This document shows, one piece after another, positions 36,551-48,279 of a stretch of 64,000 nucleotides of DNA. The position numbers were made by a program, and so were the translations under genes. Positions within the stretch are counted from its first letter, which is position 1. Every line of letters begins with the position of its first letter. The stretch is taken from assembly GCA_022113835.1 (NCBI GenBank), contig JAILWY010000026.1, positions 2,438,001-2,502,000 of the forward strand. The letters run 5' to 3'. The notes beneath the pieces are model-generated. The model was not told where the DNA came from. It ran no database searches and was given only the letters and a program-made list of their open reading frames with translations. The stretch is from Atopsyche davidsoni (lineage: Eukaryota; Arthropoda; Insecta; Trichoptera; Hydrobiosidae).

Positions 36551-36734
36551 CAAGGGTAGGCAACCTTTTTTTAGTCGTCTTTTTATGATTTGTTAACATA
36601 TGAACACGACAGCCGGTAGAAGAAGTTGACATTGCGATACATCGGAAGCCGAGAGTTGCATAACGGAAAGTAGCCTCAGTATAGGACAAGAAATCGCCCA
36701 CTAGCGAGGGATAGGGACAGGTTGACTACCCCTG
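36551..36734. mobile_element. hAT-type MITE
   Basis: 184 bp, starting CAAGGGTAGGCAACC and ending GGTTGACTACCCCTG, imperfect inverted termini. Flanks AATTAGTA (36543..36550) and ATTTAGTA (36735..36742) form an 8-bp target duplication with one mismatch. No coding capacity. Confidence 0.75.
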
Positions 36735-36742
36735 ATTTAGTA

Positions 36743-38119
36743 CAATACTGTCGCCTTCAAAATGTCGTTAATATTCGTTTAGCACCTTTAGTTTTAAAGT
36801 TATTCATACAACAGTTCCACATTCTGCTTCTGAACTACTATTACGATATGGCTGATTCCAATATGATGCATGCACGTGGCATGCAGGTGGCACAAGGTGT
36901 AATATTATAAAGCATTTAAGCAAGCTTAATTTTTCTATATATATATATACAATATATATAAATATATATGTGTGCGTGTGTGTGTTTGTGTGAGTAGTTG
37001 GCTTGGTTGTGTTGCTCCATGCGCCTCAGCTCCGCGGGCGCTGAGTGATATTTTTCAACGCGTCACGGATTTCTATAGAAATTGGCGTTTACAGTTAGCC
37101 CGTGCAGCGCTTGCGCCGGGCGATACGACATAAGGACGGGCTCGACCCCTCCCACGCACAGGATCGCCGTGTCAATAAGGATATAGAGTTATAAGCATTA
37201 AAAAAATAACAAGCAGTCTTGCAACATAACAGTTTTACCACGGGGAACGCTTGTGAAGCGTGCACACTGTCTCGATTGTCAATTTTCTAAACATGAACTT
37301 CGAGAAACAACGATTCAATAAACCAAAAGTATTAAAGTGTCAAAACACAATTATTGTAACCTTAATTTAATTAATGATACGTGGCAGTTTAACTGTATAA
37401 ATGTTTGCTTCCATGCACGGCACTGATAGCGCATTGCATCCAGACGCCTGTTGGACACAATGCATTAAATGCGATACATAGGATTGGGCGCATAGAGTGG
37501 CACGCGAGGAAGCTGGAGGCAGATGCAGATACACAATGAGAATATTTTATTATAACATAACCACATTTAAAAAAAGCAATTCTAAATAAATATACCTCGA
37601 AGATGTCATATTACAGGAAGAATTGTTTTTTTTGTACTATTTTTTATGTTGACTTCCGGAGCGCAACCAGAGCTAAAAAATATATATTTAAAATAACTAC
37701 ATACGTTTAAATAATATTAAAAAAAATCTATGTTAGATTCAATTTATTTATATTCGATTTAGACTAATTATACGATCAAATTATTGATGGCTTAAATTAA
37801 TTAATGATTATCGTTTATTACAAAAGAAAGATCACAACATTAGAACCTATAAAGTAAAGCCAACTTATGCATTGCGTGCTTTGATATTTTTCATGGGATA
37901 TATTTAAACTACGTTCGGGTGGTCACTTAAACTTGAAGTACTGCATAATATATATATTATCCATTGTAGTACATATAGGGTGAATTTTTTATTGAGGAAA
38001 GCCTTTAGGACCTTGTATGGAAAAACGGCACTGTTATGAAGCTAATATAGATTTCCGAACAATCGTTATAATTAAATTTACCGATATGTGGTTAATATAA
38101 ATAATAAATTTAAATTTCC
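36743..38119. other. Intron with TA/TG microsatellite and one GC patch
   Basis: 36939-36995 is (TA)n then (TG)n. 37015-37175 is a CpG-rich patch with no recognised motif. The rest is AT-rich. Confidence 0.45.
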
Positions 38120-38127
38120 ATTTAGTT

Positions 38128-38593
38128 CAGTGCTTCTCAAAGTGGTCCCTGGGATCATTCGGGGGGTCCTTAGAAAATTAAAATCGATTTGAGGGTCCCT
38201 GAACACCGTCAGGGGGTCCGCGCAGGGTTTAATATAAAATTAAAAAATTGTGACACATTTTTATCAATATGGAAGTTAAAATAAATAACAATGAATACAT
38301 TATTAGCGATTTTTTACGTCCTAAGTAAAATATAAATATAGACAGGTGCATAAAATACAAGTAATAACAAGCATCGTGGTGAGCCAGGTAGGTTAATACA
38401 GGAACGCAATAGAGTCGATACTTGCACCAACTAGTCTATAATATGAATTTATGTAGTTTTTCACCCATGGTCCGTAGGTAAGTTTTAATTATGAAAGGGG
38501 GTCCGTGGGCAAGTTTGACCATGAAAGGGGGTCCGTGGGCAAGTTTTGACTATGAAAAGGGGTCCGTGGGCCAAAATAGTTTGAGAGCCACTG
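38128..38593. mobile_element. Non-autonomous hAT element with internal tandem repeat
   Basis: 466 bp, starting CAGTGCTTCTCAAAGTGG and ending AGTTTGAGAGCCACTG, the classic CAGTG...CACTG hAT termini. Flanks ATTTAGTT and ATCTAGTG match at 6 of 8. Near the right end, three units of about 30 bases (ATGAAAGGGGGTCCGTGGGC plus spacer) repeat in tandem. The open frame 38491..38763 arises from these. Confidence 0.75.
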
Positions 38594-40539
38594 ATCTAGT
38601 GCTAGAGCTTTGGCGCAAGTCTACGCGTGGACTCGTCCTGGAGTCGGCGGCGCCGCTACAGTGGCTGCACATAACGGACCGCGGGGAGGATGACCTCTGC
38701 AGGAAGCGGGGAAGTGCATCCACTGGAGATCATAAGCCCGCAGAGGTGCTCAGCGGCGGCTAGACAGCCTAACCGCTGCTGATTGTGTCAACTGGACGCA
38801 ATTATTGAATCAGTGCCGAGGTTAAATGCAGCATTACATCACTCCACCAGGCCTTTGAAAGCACGTACAAAACGCAACATTTGATTTGCTCTTACACATA
38901 GGAAAAAAGTTTTTTTTTAAAACAATTTTTATTCGTGTCTATACAGTTTATATTATGACAGCAAAATGCAGTATATAAAATTAATTATATATAAATTTAG
39001 TATACACGTATTCTGCACATTTACCGTAATACGCAGACTAAATAAACAAGGTCTAAAACTAAGGAAACTTAGCTTCAAGCAATATTAGTTCCTTTAAGTC
39101 CTCGTTATCTTCAAATCGTTCATAACTGCATTTGTATAGAGGTTTCCATTCTTCGCAGAAATACTCCGTATTATGACAATCGGAAACATTAGCCCCAAAA
39201 GACTATCCCCACTCCCCCATAAAGCGATTAACTAAGGGACAAGGTTGTAAATCAACTTGTCACTCCATACAGTTCAGTTGGTTTACACGCTGACAGGAAA
39301 AATTATAATTAAAATATATACCATTAAGCTTTAGTATAATCTATTTATTAACTATATATAATAATACGCATGGTTTTTGATATAAAACTACATTTAAATT
39401 AGATTTGGGAAGTTGGGCTAAAGCTGTCAAAGAATTTACGTTTGAATTTTTATGATGTGTTTTATATCCCAAAAAAATTAAGAAACCCAATCATATTTCA
39501 AAAAAATGATTACTATCATTGATGAATCTTGAACATGCTTATTTTACAATGGATGTGGATTTGCATTGATTTTAACAAATTCAATTTAATTAAGAAACCT
39601 GGACCAGCTGGAAGAATTTCGTGCCATGCCACAAATGCAATCGATTGATAATTTAGTTGTTGCCTGTCTATTCTCGACTCAGTTAAAGATTATCCGTGTC
39701 TTGCTCTGTTATAGTTTATTGCGGTCTACCAGAGACAATGTCCTTGCAATAATTGCTTACTTAGGAATGTATACAAGAATAGTTTTTTTCTTCAACTAGT
39801 CACAATTGCTCGTATAAGCGAGAAACTTAGAAGACGTGTTTGGCACGGTCAACAAATGTCCACACAATTGAAACGTCCTTAGAACAATTCATGCTTGTAG
39901 AAAAATGCAAGATATTCCAAACTTTTTCTAAAGTGAAAACATAATTTCAAATAATATTTTTTTGTAAAATAACGTATTTTGTAAAATTCGCATTTTTTTA
40001 CGTGACTAGTTTTGCCAAAATTCATGTTCGTGTTCAAACTCCTAAAATCTACTCTTTGTGAAGTATTGTAATTTTATTTTATTCTCCTATGCTTATTAGT
40101 AAATATATAAAACTATGAGCACACGTTAAATTATTAAATTTGATTTTGTACAGTATTTGTAAATAGTATATAATTTAAAAATATAAAAAAATAATATGAT
40201 AAAAAGCAATATAAAAAAAAATGGTAAACAAGAATATTGGTATTTTTGAGCTTTTTCGCCATAAGAAGACAACGTCAAACTTGGATAACTTTACATCAAC
40301 AAATCACAGGCTTAGCTGGTTTTTTTTTAAATCTTCTAATTGCTTAACTGTAAACTATTGAATATAATATATATTGTATAACCAACCGGAATAATATTAG
40401 AGTTGGAGACTAACATTAAAAAAATAAATCAAATAGAAATGTTTAGAAGTGCTTTGCCTTCGAAGGGGGGCGTTTACTAAGAAAGCAGGCCAATAATGTC
40501 CGAACAGAAGAAAAAAGGTGACATTTTAAGACGATCATA
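38594..40539. other. GC patch then AT-rich intron
   Basis: 38594-38830 is GC-rich and unique, directly after the hAT element. From 38880 to 40440 the sequence is AT-rich with no recognised feature. Confidence 0.4.
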
Positions 40540-40690
40540 AAACCATCATGGCACCGCAACAGGTCCCAGGAGATTTACAGCCTGAAGAGTCGACTGTAAA
40601 TCACAGTCGACGAGGACTCTACGCGGCCGCCCTGTACTGGGGGGCTGCTGGGTGAGTCACGTACTCCATGACGTCACATCTTCACGAGTA
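40540..40690. promoter_or_regulatory. Block with AP-1 and CRE motifs
   Basis: TGAGTCA (AP-1) at 40653..40659 and a perfect CRE TGACGTCA at 40669..40676, within a GC-richer block that also holds GTCGACTGTAAATCACAGTCGAC, an inverted repeat. Function is inferred from motifs only. Confidence 0.35.
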
Positions 40691-43129
40691 TTCCGAAAGT
40701 AACTTACACATTAATTTTTTTTTATCCAACCGAAGAGTCATATGATTAGTCTCTCAAAGATCTGTAATATTTTATCCGGTTATCCACTTCGATCTTTCTG
40801 CTTTCGTGATCATATCGACCCATCCATGTTTCGACAGCTGATTTAATTTTTTTTTATCTTGATGGGTTATATTATAATGTTGTCATCATTTATTGACGCA
40901 TGCGAAATGCCAATAAAACAAGTATCAAAATAGATCGCAACAGTAGTAAAACAATTTTCTTTCCAACTCAGGGATATGATTATTTTAAACCGGGATAAAA
41001 ATAGACAATTTTTATTCTCGTTATAGCCTAAAGTAAGCTTAAGCTTATTTTATATATTAATAGTTTGTTCTCATGAAATTATTTGTTAATTTCTTAATCA
41101 ACTAATTGTTTACGCAAATTAATGATTTGGAATAAGCACAAAAGAACAAACGAAACACTCGAATAGTCCGTTACGTTTAACCCCTGAAAATAATTTCAAC
41201 CGTCAATGTTTTTATAATTTCTCATAGAATCTGCAAAAGGAACCCTTTTTGGCATGCAACACCATCAACAAATTTCCTTCTTTCTCACTTTTACCCGGAA
41301 ATCCCAAATGATCCAGAGAGGGACAAACGCACAGCTTGAATCTTTCGTTCATAGTTGTCCAAAAATGGGCGAAAAAAACAGTTCTCAGGGTCGCCACGCA
41401 TAACCGACTTCTAAAAGCGTTCGCAAAAAATACAACCCCTTGGAATAAATAAAAAATGAATACACTGCTCTCACCCCATAGCATTCACAGCAAATAGCCA
41501 CATCTCTCTATATTTCCTCCCCTATTTCCGATATATATTTCTTCAAAAAATCTGTAATAAGATCTGCAAATTTAGAGCAGTATTAACCCCCTGGGGTAAA
41601 GATTAAACTGTGGCACCCCTTTTAAGCCCGGCCAAGTTCAAATGTTCAAATTTCTTCTAATTATTGTAAAGAAACCATAAAAAACGATGAGATTTCGAAT
41701 TTCTTACAAAACTAGGGTAGCAATATAAAAGAAAGAATATAAAAAAACGCAGGATATAAGTATATTTATCCACATTTTCGGGATTTTGTCTTGCCTTGGG
41801 GATGAAGTAACAGGTAAGGGTTTTGTTTACTTTTTATACGTTTTTACTCGTTTTTTAGTTTTTTCACACATCCCGCCGGGTATTGTGATATCCTTTTTAG
41901 GTCAGATTCATGTTTTTTATACAACATTTATCCCTATCTACTTGGTTCAAATATCACATCATTACTTTTTTTATCACAAAATAGAAAGTTATAAAAATCC
42001 TATAGTTCATATTAATCACATGAACAAAACGTTTTAAGCAATTAAAATCAGTCATATTTAACAAGATTTTTTTTGTATGTGGCCCCATTAATTTGTTAAA
42101 GAAACTCGTTTGTCGCAATGAAAACTTCTACAAGGCTTTTGGGCCATTATGAAATAAAAGTCACGGCCAAATGGGTCATTATGGTTACTATTCTCCCCCA
42201 AGGACCCCGAGGCAACCCATGAGGTCATTACAGGGACAAAGGGTCTGCTTTGTGCGAAAAGCGCATACACTTGTTGGTTTTTTTGTGTTCCTTTCGTTGC
42301 ATTCTATTCACGGCTGGACGTTGCGGGAACAGAGCGGCTTTCTATGGAAAACAAGCAATTAAGAAGGCTGGTCACCATTAGAGTAATGGGATACAATTGT
42401 TTACAGACAGGCATGTTATGTGGTTGTCGGCAATGTAACCTAGACAATTTTTTGTTGACATAAGAATTTTGTACTGTAAAAAAAATATTTTTTTGCACCC
42501 ATGAATTCAACTCCAGTAAACGAATCATTATTGTTAATATGTATAAATTAATCTTTGTTCAAATGAAGTATGATTCAACAGGAAATTCTCATATTTATCA
42601 AAAATAGCCTAGTCTATATATTTACTAATGCACTCAAATAAACCGTGGCTTAAAATCTATACGTTTAGATCTCAAGAGCTTAAAATTTTTAAATATTTTA
42701 TAAAGCGATACTTGTGAGATGTGTTAATTCTGAGATAATCTACTTAACGTATTGTATTTTCTGCAATAAATATACCAAACGGGGCATCACTGTATGTTTT
42801 TGTTTTCTACCACATAGACAGCCGAAAACACGAATAAATAAATATTATTTTTGCACTAAATTTTATTAGTGAACTAATTTAAATAAAATCTGATGATTAA
42901 AATTCTGATTCTGTAAATGCTTGAAATAACACGGAATTTGAGTCGATTTGATAATTAAAATAGTTTAACACGAGGTAAAACAAGAGGTAATTGAAAACAA
43001 ATCCCGGAAGAGAATTTGAATAAATACAATCTAGTTTAAAAAGACTAAGTAACATTCATAGTGAATTTTATTATTAGATTTAAAAAGTTACATCATGCTA
43101 CTTATAGATTTGTATGTCATTTCTGATCG
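40691..43129. other. Intron with two non-repetitive blocks
   Basis: 41200-41640 and 42080-42370 are less AT-rich than their surroundings and open in several frames without recognisable motifs; they are possible conserved elements. The remainder is AT-rich. Confidence 0.35.
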
Positions 43130-43859
43130 CTCTTAAATATCAAATCTGGTTCATTCTAGTAGCACTATCATGGTTATTAGTATCCCTATGTAGGAAGTAA
43201 ACGAAATATTCGTTATACTAACCTTATCTACGGTTATCTATGTTAGTGTTTTATCTTCCAAGGATTTCTATATAAATCTATAAGTGACTTGTTATTAAGA
43301 GGATTATTTGTAACATATTGATACAAAAACTCGAGTACTTCCTATTGAATACCAAGGATATGAATAATACTTACTAATTTCTGCTTTGCTTCTAAAACTA
43401 CGGCGCGCCACCACTTTCAGGTCACGATGACAATGCTGAATTATTTACATTCCTAGACATATTTTTATAACACTAATAAATATTACTAACGGATTGTAAA
43501 TTGGATTATAATTACCCTTTTCGAGTAGTACAAATATGTTCCTAATGGAATTGTTGAAGTGTTCAATCGTCGACATATTTTTAACATGATACTATCCGTA
43601 CTCATATTTTTGTGAGAAAGTTGAAATTATTCAACAAATCACGTGGTATAAAGTGAAACGTTGAACTGACCGTTCATTTACATAATTTTATACTATTAAC
43701 ATTTATTATCTACGGATCGGAAAATAAGCCTAGAATCACCTGTTTATCGAGTAGTACAAGTTTGGTTTTAATGGAAAAATTTAGTTGTCCAGTCATTGCC
43801 GCCATATGCATTTCTTTATAAATTATTTTCATTGGGGTTACCATTTATCGATATATTTA
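43130..43859. repeat. Possible decayed minisatellite flank
   Basis: TCGAGTAGTACAAATATGTT at 43510 and ATCGAGTAGTACAAGTTTGG at 43746 resemble the minisatellite unit (ATCGCGTAGTACAAATCG) further along. This suggests an older, degraded part of the same array interrupted by the MITE at 43860. Confidence 0.3.
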
Positions 43860-44287
43860 CAGTAATACCCCGCTTTACGCGAGGGATTCGTTCCGGAAAA
43901 AATCGCGTTAAGTGAAATTTGCTTATATCGGGGTTTACGATTAAACATACATACATAGTCAAAACTTAATATGTACAATAAAATACGAATCATTTGAACC
44001 AATCAAATTAATTCTAAGAACACTATATGCAGTATTACATGTTATTTTTACTGAAGAATACATTTATTGTACTTTGGGTAGCGTTTCTTTTACGTTCTTG
44101 TAAAATACGTTCATAACACCCAACGCTGTTTTTAATTGTTAAGAGAAGTCAATGACTACATAATGTTCATACACATCCATTAAATAAGAAATTCGCGTAA
44201 TGCGAAGCATTTTAACGCGAAATTTGAAATTCGCGTTACAGTGAAACCGCGCATAACGGGGTATTCGCGTAAAGCGGGGTATAACTG
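43860..44287. mobile_element. pogo/Tigger-like MITE, copy 2
   Basis: 428 bp with the same termini as copy 1 (CAGTAATACCCCGCTTTACG...GCGGGGTATAACTG), flanked by TA on both sides (43858-43859, 44288-44289). It is longer than copy 1 by an internal segment around 44110-44180. No transposase. Confidence 0.8.
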
Positions 44288-44720
44288 TATATATATATAT
44301 AATATGTATGCTTTTTGTTTAAGACTTTTACATGGTTGTATATCGCGTAACATGAATCGTTCTCGATGGCAATGTTGAATCATTTTATATCGCGTAGTAC
44401 AAATCGTTATTGATAGCAATGTCGAGTCACCTGTATATCGCGCAGTACAAATCGTTCTCGATGGCAATGTTGAGCTTTACATTTTATTTTAACATTTTAA
44501 CGCGAAATTTGAAATTCGCGTTATAGTGAAACCGCACATAACAAGGTCGCGTAATGCGGGGTATATCTGTATATATATATATATATATAATATGTATGGT
44601 TTTTGTTTAAGATTTTACAAGGTTGTATATCGCGTAACACGAATCGTTCTCGATGGCAATGTTGAATAATTTTATATCGCGTAGTACAAATCGTTCCCGA
44701 TGGCAATGTTGAACTTTTCA
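44209..44720. repeat. Tandem duplication (about 288 bp) carrying a minisatellite
   Basis: The MITE 3' end, a (TA)n run and a minisatellite appear twice in succession, offset by 288 bases (AATATGTATG at 44301 and 44589). The minisatellite unit is 46-47 bases with core ATCGCGTAGTACAAATCGTT then CTCGATGGCAATGTTGA. Starts lie at 44341, 44388 and 44434 in the first copy and near 44628 and 44673 in the second. The MITE end at 44498-44575 is therefore a duplicate and not a separate insertion. Confidence 0.75.
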
Positions 44721-44960
44721 AGTCTGCATGGTCGGCTCTTCCGCTCGCCGGGCGTCCAGTCATCGACCCCTGGCGGCGGGGGCGGGGCGGGGCATGTGTG
44801 AGCGGTATGGCCATGGGAGACGCCGGCGTCGACGACAAGCCCGGCATGCCTCGAGATTACACCCCTTGCACACCGACCAGCCAAAACTGTCACGGACAAA
44901 CGCCCAACGGAAACCATCCAAAAAGAAGAGAACGCGCTGCAGAAACTTTCTATCTAATTT
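44721..44960. other. GC-rich block
   Basis: GC-rich sequence (GGCGGGGGCGGGGCGGGG at 44771-44788) directly after the minisatellite, with overlapping frames on both strands and no recognised product. Confidence 0.35.
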
Positions 44961-45178
44961 CACCAAAACTACCTGTTTGTAGTAATTGGCAATGGTGTGC
45001 TGTCGCCTACAAATAAAACTATGTGAATTTTAATATTTCGTTTCGAATAATTATGGCAGCGGGTTTTTTTTGTGTTGAATATATAATATACTGAGGTAAA
45101 TTAAATTTAATTTAAAAAAAAAATCATAGTTACCAGTGTGTCGTTACAGTAGTTGATAATTCATAAGGAAAAACTTAC

Positions 45179-45224
45179 CTTATTATCGTTGAGCGTGATA
45201 GGTGTTATTAGTGGATAACCTTAC
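45179..45224 (-). promoter_or_regulatory. Candidate recursive splice site with 46-base pseudo-exon
   Basis: On the minus strand an acceptor (ATTTTGTTACAG, ending at 45225) is followed immediately by GTAAGG, so it can act as acceptor and then as donor. After 46 bases a second strong donor, GTAAGTTTTT at 45173..45178, ends the stretch. This resembles a ratchet point with its companion exon. A plain 46-base alternative exon is the other reading. Confidence 0.4.
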
Positions 45225-45479
45225 CTGTAACAAAATTAATTTACATTAACAAACACATAATGCCTATAAATGTTAACAGAAAACAAAAAAAAAACATCAA
45301 ATATTGACTTTGTGCAAATTGAAAAATATGAGCAACGCTCTACTGGGTCAGTAAAATGACAATAAACTGCTTATTTTTGCACCCTCAAAAAGCTTTGGGA
45401 CTGAGAATTTTCAAAGCAAAAAAATTAAATTTAAAAGGTTTCATCGCGTGGTAGCGTAATTTATAAATGGCCATACCTA

Positions 45480-45790
45480 AAGCATTTGGTACTTGGTAAC
45501 CATCACGATCGCGCCTCTTGCGAACCGAATTTATAAGTTACAGGCGACCAATCCGCATCGGTTGGCGCTCAAATTCGAATTCTTAAAAAGTCCGCCATTG
45601 TTTTGCCAGGGACGATGGCCGGTCAATAGCAACGGCCTATTTTCAAGGCCAGAGTTGGGTCAATGGAACTCAGGCGGTCTAGGAGTGGCCCGGCCAACCG
45701 CGGGCCGGGGTCTGCCCGAGGCCAAATTTACAAATCGAGAATTTATAAAGATACTTGCTTCGATTCGAGAGGATAGGCAAAATGCAGATT
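45480..45790. other. GC-rich unique block
   Basis: Bounded block with the plus-strand frame 45493..45816 (107 codons) and no recognisable motif. Candidate conserved intronic element 250 bases upstream (in minus orientation) of the ratchet-like site. Confidence 0.35.
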
Positions 45791-46084
45791 TGTTTATTCA
45801 CTCGCAAAAAGTTTAATATATAACTACAGTAACACAACTCTCAAGTAATGATTGAGGTGGTTAGTAATTGTCAAATAATTTTCTATTCTTTCCGTTATAA
45901 AAAGGTCTTTTTGTAACCAAGTATAGTTGCGTTTTTGACGAATACGTATTTTGTGATATTAGGAATCGGATCCGTGTGTGATTAGGATCTTTATAACTTG
46001 TGATGTGATAATTCAATGTGTCATTACCACAATACTAAACGGTTCTTGAACGCGGTTTTTGATATCCCTCGCGGTTTAGTAAGA

Positions 46085-46480
46085 TAATTTTTAATAATAG
46101 CATTTGCTGTAATATTTTCTTGAAAGCCCCTGGCCGAGCGCTAGAGCAACTAGACAGACAGGGCTAGCAAAAGCCAAAAGCTCGTTTCGCGAATATCGCC
46201 AACGTCCAACCTGTCCAATTAAGTTATACACATAAATATTCAGCTCAAAATATGAGAGCCGACCGGGCTGCGAGCGTTCAAGGCCGACCACGGGGTCACG
46301 GCGTCCGAGGATGCCATAACCGCGGAGAGGTGAACGATCTGTGAAATCATCGGGGGTTGTCACTCGGCTTATTTATTGCAGGACCCGAGCAAGCCACACA
46401 GCCTGCGAGGACCGCTTACGGAGAAGCCAGCATCCGTCTTTCATCGCCCACTATATTATATGACATTTGCAGAATGCATC
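46085..46480. other. GC-rich unique block with a duplicated motif
   Basis: GC-rich block containing TAACCGCGGAGAGGTGAACG at 46317. The 28-base motif to 46344 recurs with four changes at 46965..46992. Frames on both strands are not recognisable. Confidence 0.4.
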
Positions 46481-47018
46481 TCACGAGTGGGGTTTTATAA
46501 AAAAAAATATGTTCGTGACGCTTGCTGCAATTTTTATTACATAAACCACAAAATTCATAGATTAAACCAAATGCTTCCAAAACATAAAGAAGCGACTATA
46601 TAATATATCATCGACTCCATGACAATGTAATTATTAAAAAAAAAATTGGCCATCATATATTCTGTCACGTTTTATTTGATTTATTTTTATTATTATAATA
46701 AAAAAACTAGATTTTCAAGAAATTCATTATTTTTTTTAAATTTATAGCTTCATTATTTTTTTAAAAAACGATGCATTCATATTAATAACTGAAAAAAATG
46801 CATTCCACTGCGAACACTGAAAGATTCATCTCATGTGAATATTTTTTATATAAAACGATACGCTTAGACCTGTGAACTAAACGACAAAATAATATATATA
46901 TATTTAATTTTTTTGATACTTAAAAAAGCTGTATATACTTTCATAACTTAACCTTAAATTTGCTTAACCACGAAGAGGTGAATGATCTGTGACAAGTTAA
47001 ATATATTCGATACAGGAA
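46481..47018. other. AT-rich intron
   Basis: AT-rich; holds the second copy of the duplicated motif at 46965..46992. No other feature. Confidence 0.5.
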
Positions 47019-47207
47019 CTATGCAAATTCTTGTATGACACTGGGTGCATTTTTAATACAAGGAAGTTGGTAAACATTTAACTTGTCATCAACTACACTA
47101 CTCTGTCCTTCCTGTTGAAGTCTCGCGACGTTTGTTTTCGTGTGACTTGGCAATGAATTAAAATTGCTAATTGTCACTTCATGTACCTCGTCAATTTTTA
47201 ATATCAC
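47019..47207 (-). other. Small unexplained open frame
   Basis: A 62-codon minus-strand frame (ILKIDEVHEVTISNFNSLPS...) with a protein-like residue balance (Glu, Asp, Val, Asn) in otherwise AT-rich DNA. There is no ATG at its natural start, no clear splice sites and no family recognised. It might be a fragment of an old retroelement or processed gene. Confidence 0.2.
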
Positions 47208-48279
47208 AGCTCATTCACATTCTCAATTAAGTGAATTTGCATAGAGTTGTAATTATTGCAGGTTTGCGGGTCTACATTTTTTTCATCTATCTAACGTTTT
47301 TGAGAGATACAAATAATGATATTATGGAATTAAATTGCATTTGATTATTTTAATAAAAAATATTGAATTGGTTTGCAATAAATTGATTCACTTACGTAAA
47401 CACAATATGCGTAGCGTACAATTCTACAAGTGATTTTTTTTTACTTAATTTCGGTCCAATGATTATTTCTTACGCGTATATCAGTTCGATTAATATTTTT
47501 TTTTTAGAATGAAGGGGCATGGTGGGCGAAAGTCTTCAGACCGCGATACCCAGTGGGTATTGATTAGAAAGTGGTCTACTCAAATTGAGAGTTTCAGTGG
47601 TGAGAATTAAAAAAAAGCTTCTTTGCATTTAAAACAAATCTGATGGTCAGTTGCTGAGTTTATTTACTTGGGTCGTTTTCCTGGTTTAACCGTAGGCTTC
47701 TAATGGACACAATAACGTGGTCCAAAATGATAAGTCGGTTTTTATGTTGTTATTCGCGGAGCAGAGTCCACAGCCCTCCTCGCGAGGCGCCCTCCCTCCC
47801 CGCTGCGCCTAGGAGAGGCTATGACCTGAGGTTTCTGACCCGCGCAGAGTTTTATGGTTTAACGGTCCAGGTATCCGCTGAACAATGTTTGCGAAAAATC
47901 TGACACCAAATTACCGCCGACGAGAGTAAATTGTATTGAATTGCTGTCACCTGAGCGGGATTCGCAGTGAATTTTCGATTATTTAAAAAAAGCGTACACA
48001 CGCCGAATAACTGTTAAGTACAAAAACATGAAAATGTATATATAATTTACATGAAAACTCCAACTACTGAAAATCAAACTCAATGTTAAAAACACTAATT
48101 TTGTAATTTATTTTATACGTATCATTATTATTAACGCATGAATATGTTTTTTTTTTTTTTTTAGAAAGAAATTATTTTATGCGCTCAATGCTCATAATCG
48201 CGTTTCAGATATTTTTATCTACCTAAAAAAATATTTTGACGGCCATATGACTATATTCTCATTTTGCGACCGTAATATT
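47208..48279. other. Intron with GC patch 47700-47960
   Basis: AT-rich apart from 47500-47590 and 47740-47960, which are GC-richer. Poly(T) near 48150. No recognised feature. Confidence 0.4.

Noticed and set aside
44498..44575. Third pogo/Tigger-like MITE insertion
   Set aside because: It has only the 3' end and is explained by the 288-bp tandem duplication.
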